A DNA stretch of 64,000 bases from Mallotus nudiflorus (GCA_947683625.1 CANTUR010000899.1:1-64000); one strand, 5' to 3'. Numbered from the stretch's first letter, positions 1-12,946 are shown. Numbers and translations are program-made. Notes: generated by a model from the sequence alone, not told the origin.

Positions 1-645
1 AAGTGAGCCTGTATGGCCAGAGTGATGATGGGATTGTTTGAGGTTGTTATTATTTAGGGTTCTATGGATCCTTCATGAATTAAAACAAACGTTTTCTACA
101 TTTAGTATATTTATAAAAGCAAAGTTTGGCATTCGTGTGAAATGTGTGTATATACATATATATATAAGAATGCCTGATTGTTATGGTTTAGTTTGCATGT
201 ATATATAGTATAATTAATTCACTCAGTGAGGTCCTGACCCCCCCTCAATTATTTTTTTTAGGAGATTCCATATCGTCAGACCCTTAGTTATAGAATTCCT
301 CGCCGGTGTTCTTCAGTCCCGGCTGTTTTATACCAATGTATATTCTAAACTTTGAATTGTATTCTAGAAACTGCAGTAGTAGTGTCACTATATTGGAAGT
401 GTATTATTTTGTTTGGATATTAAATACTCTGAGAATTTGTATTTGAACATTGTAACGAATATGTATTCATTTATAAAAGGATTTGGAGTATTTATTTTAT
501 CTATTGATTCAGAAAAATTTTAATTGGTCGTACTTTTATATAATTATTGTATGATTTTATTTTCTAAGGCTTGCTACGGGTTCCGGATTCCGAAAGAATT
601 CCCGTTCCCTAGCGCCGGTCATGACTCCTAGTTTGGGTCGTGACA
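1..645 (+). repeat. Tail of an LTR-like dispersed repeat (copy A, cut by window edge)
   Basis: Seen directly: this stretch matches 2996-3644 from the opening aagtgagcct through the phrases ctcactcagtgaggtc and cgggttcc to the end gggtcgtgaca. The offset is about 2,996 bp throughout. No ORF is present. The terminal GTGACA is a typical plant LTR end. Only the 3' portion is inside the window, so it could be an LTR of a non-autonomous element or one unit of a tandem repeat. Orientation is taken from the terminal CA. Confidence 0.55.
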
Positions 646-725
646 TATATGTATATATATTGTTTTTTTAAACATGTGGTGTAGAATTTTTGTGAATATA
701 ATATTATTATATTATAATATAAAGT

Positions 726-786
<61 letters not shown>

Positions 787-2204
787 TTGATTTATTTACA
801 ACTCGTACCCCTCCTTCTTCCTCTTCATCATCCAACGCCCTCCTCCTCATTTTTCGCCAATGCAACTCCATTTCCTTACCGTCGGTGGTGCCTTCTGGTG
901 TGCCACCACCCTCTCCAACTTGCTCCACTGCCTACTAACTCCCTTTTTCGACGTATTTTGGTCGTTTCTTAGCCGAGAAACCGAAACCCAAGCTTAACTC
1001 TGTTCAAGCTGAATCCGGCCACCAAATTGGACTATGCCGATTTCATTCTCTTCCTTGAGCTCTGGTGAGTACATTTCTAAGCTTCGTTTCACTTTTTTTG
1101 GTCTAGATTTTTATTGTGATCAATTTTCTATTTTTGCCATTTTAGTTTCTTTATTTTTTTGAACTTCAATCTTAATGATTAAAGCTAAATCCCTTCACAA
1201 AAATTGTTCCTAATATCTCAATCTACATCTTATAATTATTGTGGAATTTTTGGAATTTATTTTGATTTTTGTGAATTTTTTATTATTTTATTAATATTTT
1301 CTAATTTTCATAAATTAATTAAATAATTTGTGAAATTGTTATTTATGGTGTTATATAGAGGTTAAAATGAATTTTAGAATTTAATTTTTAATTTTTGTGA
1401 TTTTTGTGTAATTATTATGAATTTATTTAGTTTAGGTGAGTTTTAGAAAATTAGGTTAAATAAGTATTTTCTTAAAATTAATTGGTTAATTGAGTATGAT
1501 TATTTATTTTATTTGAATTATATGTTGATAAATTAATTTTTGACCAATTGTATAATTTTTAGTGAACTTTTGAATAATTATTGTATATTATGTGAATTAT
1601 TATATATTAGGGTATTTTGGTAATTTGGTAATAAATTGGTTGAAAATTAAATTAAATTGATTTTAATAATTATTTGAGGTATAAAAAATGATTTTTAAAA
1701 ATTATTTAATATTTTTAACTAATTAAAACTATTTTTTGAAAATTATTTTCAAATTATATATAATATATTATTTTGTAAATAAATGAGTTTTAGTGATTTT
1801 TAACATGTTTTTGGACTAATTATGTAATTTGGATTTATTAAATGAATTTCTATTAATATTTATGAATTTATCGAGAATTGTCGATTTTTAATAATATTTT
1901 ATTAAAATTAGGGTTTTTATGTAATTATCGGTAAAATAATTATGTTTAGTGTTTAAATACCTAAATTTTTATATTTTGGTATATAAAAGGTATTTCAGTA
2001 TTTTTGAAATTTTTATGTATTTTGTGTATATCTCGTGAATTGTGAACCTCGGTCGGTAGAATTGTTGGGAATCCGACCAAGGGGTTGTGTGACTGTATAT
2101 ACTCGAAGTGTGTTTTCTTACAGGACCGGCTCTACTTTCTGAGTAGAGAGATGTCCATTTTACAAGGGAGGTTCTGCCGAATTTTTGATAGATTTCTCAT
2201 AAAA
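646..2204. other. Non-coding spacer between the two LTR-like copies
   Basis: AT-rich and without a supportable gene. A (TA)n run lies near the left end. A more GC-balanced patch at about 800-1070 (rich in ctcctt and ccaccac) gives only short ORFs with no family resemblance. No primer-binding site is evident directly after position 645. If copies A and B are LTRs, this would be the internal region of a non-autonomous element. If not, it is the front part of a repeat unit of about 3 kb. Confidence 0.4.
730..782. repeat. (TA)n microsatellite
   Basis: About 26 uninterrupted TA units. Likely length-polymorphic. Shorter TA runs occur at about 4297-4316, 7676-7688, 12777-12795, 15896-15912 and 16492-16511. 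Confidence 0.95.
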
Positions 2205-3644
2205 TGTGACATCCGGTCAAATCCCTATTCCTAATCTGTGTCCGGTGTTTTAGATCGAGTCTCTAAAATTTCGTTAGATTTATTCTGATTTCATGTTGTT
2301 ATTTATTTGTTTAGTTACGTCGAGACCGAGGCCAAGTGGACCAGTCCTGTCAGATTCGTCTCTCAGAGCACATAACTGTGAGTTGTTATTTTATATATAC
2401 GTGTTTTAGGATTGCATGTTTTAGAAATGTATGTTTAAATTTTATGAAATATGCATAAATGGTTTAATAATTGCTTAGGTATATTTTAAATTAAATGCAT
2501 GTTTTATTATTGAATTATACTTAAAATGTTTTTAAATATATCTATAGTTTATTTCTAGTTTATTTTATAATTAAATTGAATTAATTTGACGTATATATAC
2601 TCGAAATATACTTGGTTTATTTTTGGTATATTTATAGTATATATATGGTTTATATTGTTATTTTAATTAATGTCATGCATCATTTATTTTATGAATGTCG
2701 GGATTTATTTTGAATGGAGGATATCAATAGAATGTGCTACCTAGTGGGCAGCATTAGGACTGAGTACGTATCAGTACAATGATAGAATTTAGGTTAAATT
2801 ACTAACCTATTTGTGGATACTGATTGGATTGATTTAATTGATGTGAGATGCGATTTGAGAGTGTGATTGCTGGAGCTCGGTTGACCAAGTGTCTCGGGGC
2901 CAATCACACTAACAGTCAGACTACTGGAGCTCGGTTGACTTAGTGTCTCGAGGCTAGTCTACTGTCCAAATGGAAAAAGTGAATTTATTTGGAATAAGTG
3001 AGCCTATATGGCTAGAGTACTGTCTAACATTGTTTTGAGGATGCGATCATTTAGGGTTCTATTTGATCCTTCATAAATGGATATTTTTCAGAGTTATATA
3101 TAAAATGATTTTTGCTGCATCCATGTGTATTTGTTTGTATATATATTTATTATATATACTATTGAATGTGTGCATTTTTCATATACTATAACAATTCACT
3201 CAGTGAAGTCTGACTCCCCTCCGTTGATTATTTTTTAGGAGAGTCTTCGTCCTCAGACCTTAGTAGCAGACCTTTACGCCATATTTCTTCCGCCCTGGCT
3301 TTATTGTGTAAACTGTTTACTTGATTTTATTTTGTATTCTAGACACTACATTAGTTATTTTAGTGAGCAGTATGTATTATATATGTTTGACATTTAAATT
3401 TTAAAGATTTGAACCGAAAATTGTATTTAAAAGGTTTTATATATATGAGATGAGTTTGTATTATTAAATTTGTTGGTGGATTATTATTTTATTTATGAGA
3501 TTTAATTCCGCTGCATAATGTTTTATTTATTTTAATATATGTTGCATGCTTTTATTTTATTTTTAAGGCTTACTACGGGTTCCGAATTCGAAAGAATTCT
3601 CGTTCCCTAGTGCAGGTCATGGCCCCCTGTTTTGGGTCGTGAGA
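2205..3644 (+). repeat. LTR-like dispersed repeat, copy B (full length candidate)
   Basis: The right end is set by homology with copy A (gggtcgtgaga here, gggtcgtgaca there). The proposed left end, tgtgacatcc at 2205, is the nearest match to a TG-starting LTR terminus and would give about 1.44 kb. Only the last 650 bp can be compared with copy A inside the window, so the left boundary is an inference. No ORF is present. The segment 2700-2960 contains a short internal duplication. The high divergence from copy A (many substitutions and indels) suggests age or a family-level match. Confidence 0.45.
2865..2970 (+). repeat. Direct duplication, period 54 bp, inside copy B
   Basis: The phrase ctggagctcggttgac recurs at 2870 and 2924, each followed by a related tgtctcg stretch. 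Two diverged copies with a 54-bp period. Minor internal structure of the repeat. Confidence 0.8.
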
Positions 3645-6600
3645 ATATAATATATGTGAAAATATTGAATATAACATAAGCATGACTTGTGTGATTTATT
3701 TTTCTAGAAATTAAGATAAGGATAGAAATAGTGAAGATTAAACTTTAGGGATTTATTTAAGAAAATAATTTATTAGTTAGAAGCAAAAAGGAGCAAGTAC
3801 AGGGCTAAAAAGGAATAGCTTATGCAAAAATAAATGAAAGGGGGCTGGAACAAAAAAAAAGTGAAGAGAATAAAAAAAGGAAAGTAAAGAAAGAAGGAAA
3901 AGGGAAAAATTCTAGGATTTTCTAATTTTGGCTTAGGTAAGTGATTTCATCCTATTTTCTTATTTAATTATTCCCTAATGACATGTCAATCTGGTAATTA
4001 GAAAGAATTAAGAGGGAAATAGGTTAATTGATTTTGATAATGATTTTCATGCTAAGAATTATGTTTTATAACAGACTTTTACACCCTTATTTTCATGGTT
4101 AATAGGGGAAGTGCAAAACATGAAACTTATAAGTTTATGTCTCATCTTTATGTCTTTAAAAGAGTTTTGTGAAATAACAAGTATGTGAAATTCTATGGAA
4201 GTTTATTTGGGATTGGTTCGGGTAGTAGTTCATCAAGCTACCTTATGTTAATTGGTTATTTTGAGGATGTTAGAGACTGATTTAGATGGAGTGATTATAT
4301 ATATATATATATATATAGGTTATTATGATGATTTTAGGATATGTTGTAGCCTTGTATGTCTAGTTTTGTATGAAAAAGGAATTAAGTAATTTGGAGTTTT
4401 GTGGTTTCACTCTCAGGTCTAGAAAGGTCAAGATATGTACGTACAGATTTTAAGGCACATTTTAAAATTCCCCATAAATCATTTAGTTTCAAGTTTAATA
4501 TGAAATTTTGATATGTTATAGTATTAAGTGTCTAGTTTTAGTATAAAAAATAATTAGGTCATTTGGAATTATATATAAAAAGTTATTAGCTTCCTAGTGC
4601 AGCAATATCATAATATTATTTGTATGAAACATGCTAATCATTGCATAAAAAGGATGGAAATTCATATTAGACACAATTCTTTTATTTTAATTAAAAATAA
4701 ATGTTATATTCTAGGCTCTTAAAATATTTCTGAAGTACGAGTAAGCGATACAAATCGTGTTTAAAGTGTTTGTTACCTAAGGAGGTGAGTATAAACATCA
4801 ATTAGATTCTAATGTGCAATTGTGTGATTATGTGAATATGAATGTGGAATTTGTGACTTGTAGCTTGATTGAAATATGTTTTCTATGAAACTCCAAATGA
4901 GTTGCTTTATCTTCTTATATGAGAATTGATGAACTATAGATTGTTTATACTTGTGTGTATGCAAATATACGACAAATGATAAATTTATGAATACAACACT
5001 TACTTGTTATACATTTGCATTTGAACATTTGCATATGGATATAAGAGGATGTTGTGACGAATTTGACTAATACTTACAAATCATTTGGCAAATGTTAACA
5101 ATCAAAGGATATCACTACTTGTTATATGCTGGCAAGTCAAATCAATTGTCACTTATTTCACTTGAACTCGGGGTGCAATATTATCTTACAATGTCACAAT
5201 AAATAAAAGGAACCAAAGCATATGCATTTGCAATGTTTGAATATTATATTTGTTTTGTGAGATGTTTGAGCTAACTGTTAGAGAAGTCTTTAGAATTTAA
5301 TTAATATTTATATTCATTGAATTGCAATTATTTTTCAGATTAAGAAGTCTAATTTTGGGTCATTTTGAAGCATTAAGCATAGTAGTTAACGCATGAAAAA
5401 TAGGTTATCAGCCAAATTCTCACTCTTCTTATAATATATATAAGCTTACTAGTTAATGTAAATGTATGTATATATATACACATATATGTGTATACACATA
5501 TATGATATTTAGTAATAATAATATGAGATATCATGATGTGTAATAATAGTAAATGTATCGGTTGTTACAACAAGTTCCTTTTATTATTGTATTTTTCTTT
5601 TTTAAACAGTAGATGGATTCTTCAATTTTAAATTAAATCGAAGATGCGTTTTTTGGCATATAGCTGGTGAGCTTTGGCTCTGCACATGATGCACCTATTT
5701 TGAAATTCAAGAAAAAAAATGTCAATTTCACCAAGTATTGGACTCCCAACCGTTTTGGATGTTGATTTATTGGTATTCAGGGGCTTCAATGCGTTCAAGT
5801 CTTATTTACAGATAATTGTTATCATGGGTTCTTGAATTCTTTACTTAACATGTTCATTGTCACCACATCGTGGTGTTTTTTATGTGTACACCTATTTTAA
5901 TCGGGTTATATACACAAGAAAGCCGAGACATAAAATTTTGTGGGTTCATGCAAAGCCTTTTTTTTTTTTTTTCTTGTTCTTATTGCTCTATTTTTTTTCC
6001 TTCAATTCTCTCTCTTTTTTCTAGCTCTGTTATCGTAGATATATTTTGATGGTTTTTGTTTAAACAGTTCTATGCAGGCTATGGTATATATAGGATTGTA
6101 GTTTGTTTGGACTGAGATGGAGATCAGAATACCATTCATGGGCTATTGGTCCAACCCAGAAAATACTAGTTCCACTCATTGACTATTTTTGAGGAAAAAA
6201 AATTCTGTCCTGTGCCAAGAAATTTTTCTGTCTTGCCTTTGCTATCAAATGCTAAATTAATATAAAGCAGTGAGAAAAGCGGTCTAAATTAATATAAACA
6301 ATTAAATTTGATAAGAAAGTGATCTACTGATTATTTTTCTCCAAAAATACTAAAATGAGATAGTTAATGAATTGTATATGTATATATATATAAATGTCAG
6401 AAGGAGTAGCATTACTATAGAAATTAGTATCTCTAATATTTTTTATATTTTAGATCAATTTATTATTATTGAAAAAATAAACCCATATTTGATGTTCAAA
6501 AAGAATTTAGGTTTATATTGTCCAATTGTGTTAAAAAAATTAAAAAAATTATTAATTAAAATTTATGTTACACAACAAGCTTAAAAATTAATAGATAATA

Positions 6601-6891
6601 GTACTTAAAAATAGTATATTTTCTGAATATTATTCGTATATAATACAATCAAAATAGTATTAGAAACTCAAAAAAGTATCTAAAAATTAAAAAAATATTT
6701 CAAACTCATAAATATAATACATCTTCTGAATATTATATGTATCAATCAAAAATAGTATATTTTATGAACATTATTCGTATTTGAATCTCAAAACAGTATT
6801 TGAAATTCAAAACAGTATCTAAAAATTAAAAATGGTATCTGAAACTTATAAATACTGTAATAAATTTCAAATATAATTTTATTCAATTCAA
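3645..6891. other. Gene-free AT-rich stretch
   Basis: Nothing recognisable as a gene. It holds a (TA)n run at about 4297-4316, an alternating tatatacacatatatgtgta palindrome near 5470-5500, and a pyrimidine tract near 5958-6020. The only ORFs are short, AT-driven and without family resemblance. Confidence 0.6.
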
Positions 6892-7203
6892 TTAATTTGA
6901 ATTCAAGTGCCTTTTTTTTCAAATGTATAAAACTTGAAATATTTTTCATTTATTTATATTTTATTATTTATATATTTTAGTTTATTTTCCATGTATAAAA
7001 TGACTAAAATAATATTAGCCTAATATATATATTAGGCTGATATTAAGGCTGATATTATTTTAGTTATATATTAGGCTAATATTATTTTAGTCATTTTATA
7101 CATGGAAAAATGACTAAAATATATAAATAATAAAATATAAATAAATGAAAAATATTTCAAGTTTTATACATTTGAAAAAAAAGGGCACTTGAATTCAAAT
7201 TAT
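6892..7203. repeat. Near-perfect inverted repeat (hairpin of about 155-bp arms)
   Basis: The left arm (from about 6892) and the right arm (to about 7203) are reverse complements centred near 7047. Examples are gaattcaagtgcc at 6899 against ggcacttgaattc at 7184, and ccatgtataaaatgactaaa against its complement in the right arm. Mismatches are few, mainly a small indel near the poly-T/poly-A part and near the apex. Both arms share the outer atataattt motif. No coding capacity. It is probably a foldback MITE or a recently formed palindrome. Confidence 0.85.
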
Positions 7204-7506
7204 ATTTCAAAAGGAAAAAATAAAAAAATAGAAAAAAATAAAGATAATAGAAAATAAGAAAAAAAATTAAAAATAAATAAAAAGAAAGAAAATTAAAAAA
7301 ATAAATATAAAGATAAAATAAAAATAACAATGACAAAGAATAAGAAAAAAATAATAAAAAAAGAAAAAAGAAAGAAAATAAAAATTAAAAAATAAGGATA
7401 ATAATAGGAAATAAGAAAAAATAAATAGAAGTGAAAAATAAAGAGAAAAAATTAAAAAATGGAAAGGAAAAAAGAAAATAAAAAAGAGAAAGAAAAAATA
7501 AAAATT
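7204..7506 (+). other. Polypurine (A/G) low-complexity block
   Basis: About 300 bp in which the plus strand is almost entirely A and G (aaataaaaaagaaa-type runs) with few pyrimidines. ORFs on the opposite strand are only Phe/Leu/Tyr-rich translations of this bias and are not genes. It directly abuts the hairpin. Confidence 0.85.
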
Positions 7507-8519
7507 CAACTAAGAGCATCTTTAATGTACTTTTTATTTCACATAAACTTTTTATTATAAAAAGTGATTGGAAAAAATAGACCTTCAATCCACTTTCTAG
7601 CTCTAAATTATAGATTAGAAATTGAATTTGATTCTCTACACTCTCTATATAAAGATTAATTAATATAACTCTATTATATATATATATATTATTAGTTTCT
7701 TTAACTTCTTTTATTACTTAAAATTTTGTTACCTTTCTTTTCACAATATTTAAAAATTAAAATTAAACCCTTTTAGGATAAAATAAAATGAATAGTGAAA
7801 TATAAATAGCGTATTGGACTTAAATAAAATTATTTACTCTTTATATTAAAAGATTTTTTATAATATTTTTTATTATCAGAAATATGTTCTAAGGAAGCTA
7901 AAAAGATAAAAAAAAAAGAATAGAAAAAGAAGCAAAATGGGCATAAAAAAAATTAAAAAAGGCACATATAAAAAAGGAAAAAGACATAGTTATAATTAAT
8001 TCAAAATATAGAATGAATCAATATAAACAAATTAGAAAATGAGTTCAAATCTATAAATTTCTCTTTAATCTATATCGAGCAAGTCTTGTCCTGGTATAAA
8101 CGCTTTGGTTATTATGATTATTATTTTTTTAAATAACAGATAATAAAGTTCAAATTTTAGACCAAAACTTAATATATAGTGTAATTATTTTATAATTTTT
8201 TATTCAAATTACTAATATTTAAAATATATTAAATTTTAATTAATTTAATTTAATTTTTAAATAATTAATTTACCTGATGACATATATTATAATTTAAATT
8301 TAAAAATTACAAAAATAAATGAAAACAACTTCCTTCCAATTACACTAAATAAATTCATTTATATATTGCTTTTAACACATGGAAGAGGCTGGCCTAGATG
8401 CCAGATCATAAAAACCTTATTTTGACTTGTCCGCAGTTAATTTGACAAGAATGTCAACTCCCCATATTAATTTGAAAGATGACACAGTTAGTCAACGAAG
8501 GAAATTGTTTACTCATAAA
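7507..8519. other. Gene-free AT-rich stretch
   Basis: No gene, RNA or clear element seen. Short poly-A-interrupted segments only. Confidence 0.6.
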
Positions 8520-8606
8520 TTAATTTTTTTTTTTTTTTTTTACTAGAGAGAGGAGGGAGCCAGTGGGGTGCGAACCCACTGATGACATTCTAAAATATGT
8601 CTTCTC
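8520..8606 (-). mobile_element. tRNA-derived SINE fragment (T-arm and poly-A end)
   Basis: Read on the minus strand, gtggg-ttcgcac-cccac forms a tRNA T-arm (5-bp stem, 7-base loop) and therefore a B-box. It is followed by a pyrimidine-rich stretch and an A-tail of about 20 bases (plus-strand T run at 8523-8542). That order is the 3' part of a tRNA-derived SINE. An A-box half is not clear, so the copy may be 5'-truncated or diverged. Confidence 0.4.
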
Positions 8607-8948
8607 ATTTAGGCCTTTTGTCTTGAACGATAAGATGGTTTTTTTTTTTTTTAAATAAAAAAAGAATATAGAAGCGTTTTTTGAATTAAAACGTGGAGTT
8701 TTGTCTTCAAAAACGTATAGTATAATAAGGAAAAAAAAAAAGGAAATGTTTAGGTTAAGATGCCTTCTAATCACATCCACATGGGATGACTCAATGCCAA
8801 AAATGAATGATTAATTATATGCACAGTTATGTGGATCAGCCAATGGCAAATGTGAACGTGTATTCCTCAAATCGAATTAAATTGGGGTTTGAATGTTGAT
8901 GCAAGCCTCTTCTCCAAGGTTTGTGGTCACTACTTCTTAAATTATAAT

Positions 8949-9187
8949 CTATCCATTTCTTTTTAATTATCATTTAAGAATTATATATATAAATTAAAAA
9001 ATATAATTAATAGATGTGTAAAATATTATACTATTTTTATAATAATTTTTTTAACTAATTATTAGTTTTATATATTTTTAAAAATAATATATATATAAAT
9101 AATGATATAATAGAAAAAAATAATTAAAATATATAAATAATTAAAAATGTCCAATAAATTAGAATAAAAAATTAATGAAGGGAGTAT
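8949..9187. mobile_element. Stowaway-like MITE
   Basis: The left end (ccatttctttttaattatca) and right end (attaatgaagggagta) resemble the two ends of Stowaway-type MITEs, whose hallmark is a ctccctccg-like terminus. The interior is extremely AT-rich and non-coding. The left terminus lacks the ctccct core, so the boundaries are approximate. Confidence 0.4.
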
Positions 9188-10040
9188 TATCTAATTTGTG
9201 AATTCTCATCACTAAACAACACCAACGAGTCCATTAGAGGGGCATTAGAGGACAGGTTCCTCAGAGCTTATCTGTCTTGTCGTCTGGTTAATGTTAATCC
9301 CAAAACTAAGGTTTACTACAGGCAGAATATATTTGTTAAATGAAAGTGACCTTCAATTAGTCAGAAACATTGCATACTGATCGTGGGTCAGCTCAGCACA
9401 GCTCTCCTCTGCTCTTCTGCTTGGAAGTTGGAATGTCAATGCTAACTGCTGCGGTTGCACTTGTTCATTACTTTGTTGAGATTCAACAACTTCAGTTTTT
9501 GAACCCTTTTTTTTTTTTCAATGCGTAATAATTTCATTGGAGGAAAGATTAGCAATTCAACATTGCGTCATTTGGTTCATATTTCAAAATTAAAATTAAA
9601 ATAAAAAATAAAATAAAAATTTTAACAAAATATTTAATTTATAAACAAATTGGAATTGCATTCAAAATTAATATTATTTATATATGAAAATATATTAAAT
9701 AGTTATTTTTATTAATTTATATATTTTATTTTATTGGTTCAAAAAATTTATCTTATTTTATAAATTTTAATAATATGTAACGATATTTAAACATTTGATT
9801 AATTTATACATAGTTTAATTTAATTTCCATGAAAATTTAATTTAATTTTTAATAGTTTAAATCTAATTTTACTTTTTTTTCAGTTGTAATTGTAACCAAT
9901 ATGAAATAAGTAGTTTTATTACATGTGCTGTAGCTAATATTATTGCAACGTTTGATGGTGCATCATAATATAAAATAATTATTCTCAAAGTATATTCGTT
10001 CAAATTAAGTAATGAGCATGTAATGTTATTAATTCATATT

Positions 10041-10424
10041 TAATTAATGGCATAATACATACATGAGTCTTGCACTTGTTACTTTTTATCAGTTTAACAG
10101 TTAAATTTATAATTTTGTCATTTTAACACCTAAATTTATATAGAATGCAATTTTGAAGCCACCGTCAGCACACGTGCTATGAAATAATGAATTAACACGT
10201 GTTATATCATAAAAGTTTGACTAATCAAAAACTATAAATAGAGATATCAAACTAATAAAAAGTGACAAGTATAGAGGTAGTAGATGCATTATATCATTAT
10301 ATTAGCGAAAACTAATACATTTTAATTAAGTTCAAATGTTAAAATGTCAAATTATAAATTAAGATGTCAAATTGATAAAAAATACAACTTCATGGAATCA
10401 TATATGTATTATGCCTTAATTAAT
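10041..10424. mobile_element. MITE with long imperfect terminal inverted repeats
   Basis: Left end taattaatggcataatacat at 10041 pairs with the reverse complement of atgtattatgccttaattaa at the right end. Complementarity continues inward for roughly 100 bp, including ttttatca and tttaaca-type blocks. The central part holds two ACGT-core motifs (cacgtg, near 10170 and 10198) and an additional inverted copy of the subterminal segment. No coding capacity, so it is a non-autonomous DNA transposon. The superfamily is not decided. Confidence 0.65.
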
Positions 10425-11924
10425 TGTCCCTAATGCCATTGCTACGTGCCTATATGTGTCATATGTTTTGCTGTTTTTGTGCCCATCATGGTGTATGCAG
10501 GTCTTCCAGTCACGTAGTGTGCCATACTCACAGCCATGGCTTATTGGGTTTTTTTTTTAATTTATTTTATATTATTTGAAGGCAATTACATTATTACATA
10601 AGAAAATTTTATAATAATTTGGAATTTAATATATACAGTTCAAAATAAAATTAATAATATTAACACATTTAAATAAAGTAATAAATTAAAAAAATAAAAA
10701 TTAGTTATAAATAATTTGCCGCATGAACTTTATATAATGAATTGGTGGCTCAAAATGATTGATTTAGTTCCTTATCGATTACATGAATTTGGACATTATT
10801 TGACCATTATGTTTTAACGAGAACGGAAATAATTACTTAATTTCTAATTAATTTCATTATACATATACATATATCTTATTTAAAAGGGGAAAAAATCTTG
10901 TAATATTTACACTTCGTTTGAAGGTAAGATTTACATTTCCTTGAATATATAGCGAAACTATATATATTATGGCTGCGATTGGATCTGAATAAATTCATCC
11001 CTCACATACTAATTAAAAGATCTTCACAATTAATTTCAAAGATTCTACAAGCTGCTTAATGGTTATGGTGTTGCTACGCGTAACATGTATAATTGGAATA
11101 AGCGTGTATATTGTATCTTCATCGGGGAGGTAATTAAGGGAGTCTAGTCTGCAGCAATAGAGAAAGATTTGCATGTTAACGATTCGCGTCAGATCGACCC
11201 ACATGCCATAACGAGTACAAACTGAAAGAATCTGTACATATATATGGCATTAAAGTGCTGGTGCCACTGCCATTAATTAATGACACCCAGAAACTAACCA
11301 CGTTGAGATTGATGTTGGTTCGATAATTATATAATTTAGTTAGGTAGGTAGTCCCCAACTTAAGGGAAAAAGCTAAGCTAGCGAAGTATCTAGTTCTAAC
11401 GCGTTATTGTCCAAGTTGTAGCACAGTCATATGTTTCTAATCTTCAACCTCACGTCCATCCATCATCACATGCATGGTGATCCAGGTTCCAGCCATGCAG
11501 CCTTCCCAGTTAAACACCTATTGTCCTAATTATGATCAAATCATGTCTTATTGACATCTACTCTGTAGCTCACAAAAATAAACTATCGTAGCTCATAGGT
11601 GAAATAATTATTTTAATGGAAACTTTAATTACTTGAATTCAATTAATTAAATATTTTCATATGTAAAATAATTATTTGATGAACTTAATTCTAAAAGAAG
11701 GTGTAGTCTATGGTTATTTTATTTTTTATAAAGTAATTTTTATTTTATTAATAAATATCATTAGATAATTTAATACACTTTTATCTAATGACGATAAAAT
11801 AAAATAAATAAGTTATTTATATTTTTCTGATTAAATATTTGTAGTTTTCTGTATTCCGATTGAGAAATAGTAACTGTCTTCTTCGTTTAAAGGTAGCTAT
11901 ATTACTTGCAATTGTCTTGTCTCT
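10425..11924. other. Gene-free stretch
   Basis: No supportable gene. The somewhat less AT-rich part at 11040-11560 has only short ORFs without recognisable domains. Confidence 0.55.
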
Positions 11925-12330
11925 GTGACAAGTGTTTTGATTGCTGCTTTTTTTGGTTTTTTGGTGGTTCGTTTTCAGCTAAAGAGGCAGAAGCCATTGC
12001 TATTTGTGAGGCTTTGAGTTAGCTTAAGAAGAGTCAATGGCTGGAATCTGATGCCCAACAGGTGGTTCTCCAGGTCCGCCTCTTGAATAATGATCATTCT
12101 AGTTTGGGTCAGATCATAAAGGATTGTCGAGTGTTGTTGTCTGATTTTCCTTGTATGCAAATTCAGTTTGCGGAGGTCAACAAATGAGCCTGCACATTTG
12201 TTAGCTAAGGTAGCCTGTTTTTTGTCTGGCTTCTATGAGTTGGGGTCTGTCCCTGCTTTTATTTCTAATGTTCTTGTTTCTGATATCTTTCATTAATGTT
12301 AGTTTCTTTTTTGAATTAAAAAAAAAAAAA
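11925..12330 (+). pseudogene. 5'-truncated LINE end: RNase H-like (RVT_3) fragment with poly-A
   Basis: Reading from about 11977 gives AKEAEAIAICEAL, then an in-frame stop where family members have Trp. It continues as LKKSQWLESDAQQVV, LNNDHSSLGQIIKDC and LLSDFPCMQIQF. These are hallmarks of the plant RNase H-like domain found at the C-terminus of many LINE-type ORF2 proteins and in related host pseudogenes. Further stops follow near 12186, and an A-run at 12319-12330 closes the unit. The poly-A and the loss of everything upstream fit target-primed insertion of a truncated LINE. A captured RNase H-domain gene is the alternative. Confidence 0.6.
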
Positions 12331-12928
12331 GGTAAATAAAAATAAATTCCTTTTAAAATTATAACTAAAATAATTATTCTTTTGATAGAGAATATTTTAT
12401 TTAAAAAAGGAAATAAAATAAATTTAAATATTTTTAAAAAGTGAAAATAATTTCTAAAATTTTAAAATAATTAATATCTTTACATAATACGTTTATAAGT
12501 AAAGATTCATATTACAAATTACAACATATATTACAATCTAATAATTTTATTTCTTCATGATAAAAGTCAGAACTCGTAATATTACTGTTGATATAGTGTT
12601 AGTACCGCATCTAACATTTTCCTAATAACAATAACAATGATAATAATAATAGAAAAATGCAGAGATGAAAGTGGACCACCAGACCCCTAAGATGTGAAGA
12701 AGCCAGCATATGAAGATGACCACGTTGGTGTCTCCTGTCTTCAGGAGCTGAAATGGAAACTAAATCAAATAACCATATATATATATATATATATATGTCC
12801 TGCCAAGTTTTGTCAACTCTCAAACCCATTTGACTGCAACTAACAGCTGTCTTTATTCGCCGATCCATATTTTCCATATCCCTCGTGCACCTTGCATATA
12901 TATCTATAGCTACTCACTTCTCTTCTCC
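12331..12928. other. Upstream region of the DUF241 gene
   Basis: AT-rich to about 12600, then a (TA)n run at 12777-12795. No gene on either strand. Confidence 0.5.
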
Positions 12929-12930
12929 CT

Positions 12931-12946
12931 TTTATATATATATACA
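12931..12946 (+). promoter_or_regulatory. TATA box of the DUF241 gene
   Basis: A tatatatatata core lies about 95-105 bp upstream of the ATG at 13038. It is followed by a pyrimidine-rich (ttcttcttcacttctc) patch, the usual plant core-promoter arrangement with transcription starting roughly 30 bp downstream. Confidence 0.6.

Noticed and set aside
787..972. Opposed 61- and 66-aa ORFs at 728-972
   Set aside because: No family resemblance; one is partly a translated (TA)n run. Kept as non-coding spacer.
7267..7588. ORFs of 80 and 67 aa rich in Phe/Leu/Tyr on the minus strand
   Set aside because: They are translations of a polypurine tract; composition alone explains them.
8560..8600. tRNA gene
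   Set aside because: Only a T-arm is present; no acceptor, D or anticodon arms can be formed.
9570..9910. Possible MITE between tttggttcatatttc and gtaaccaatatgaaata
   Set aside because: The two ends are only loosely inverted and the interior does not fold; no clear target duplication.
11013..11358. Overlapping minus-strand ORFs of 60-63 aa
   Set aside because: No recognisable domain or gene structure; chance ORFs.
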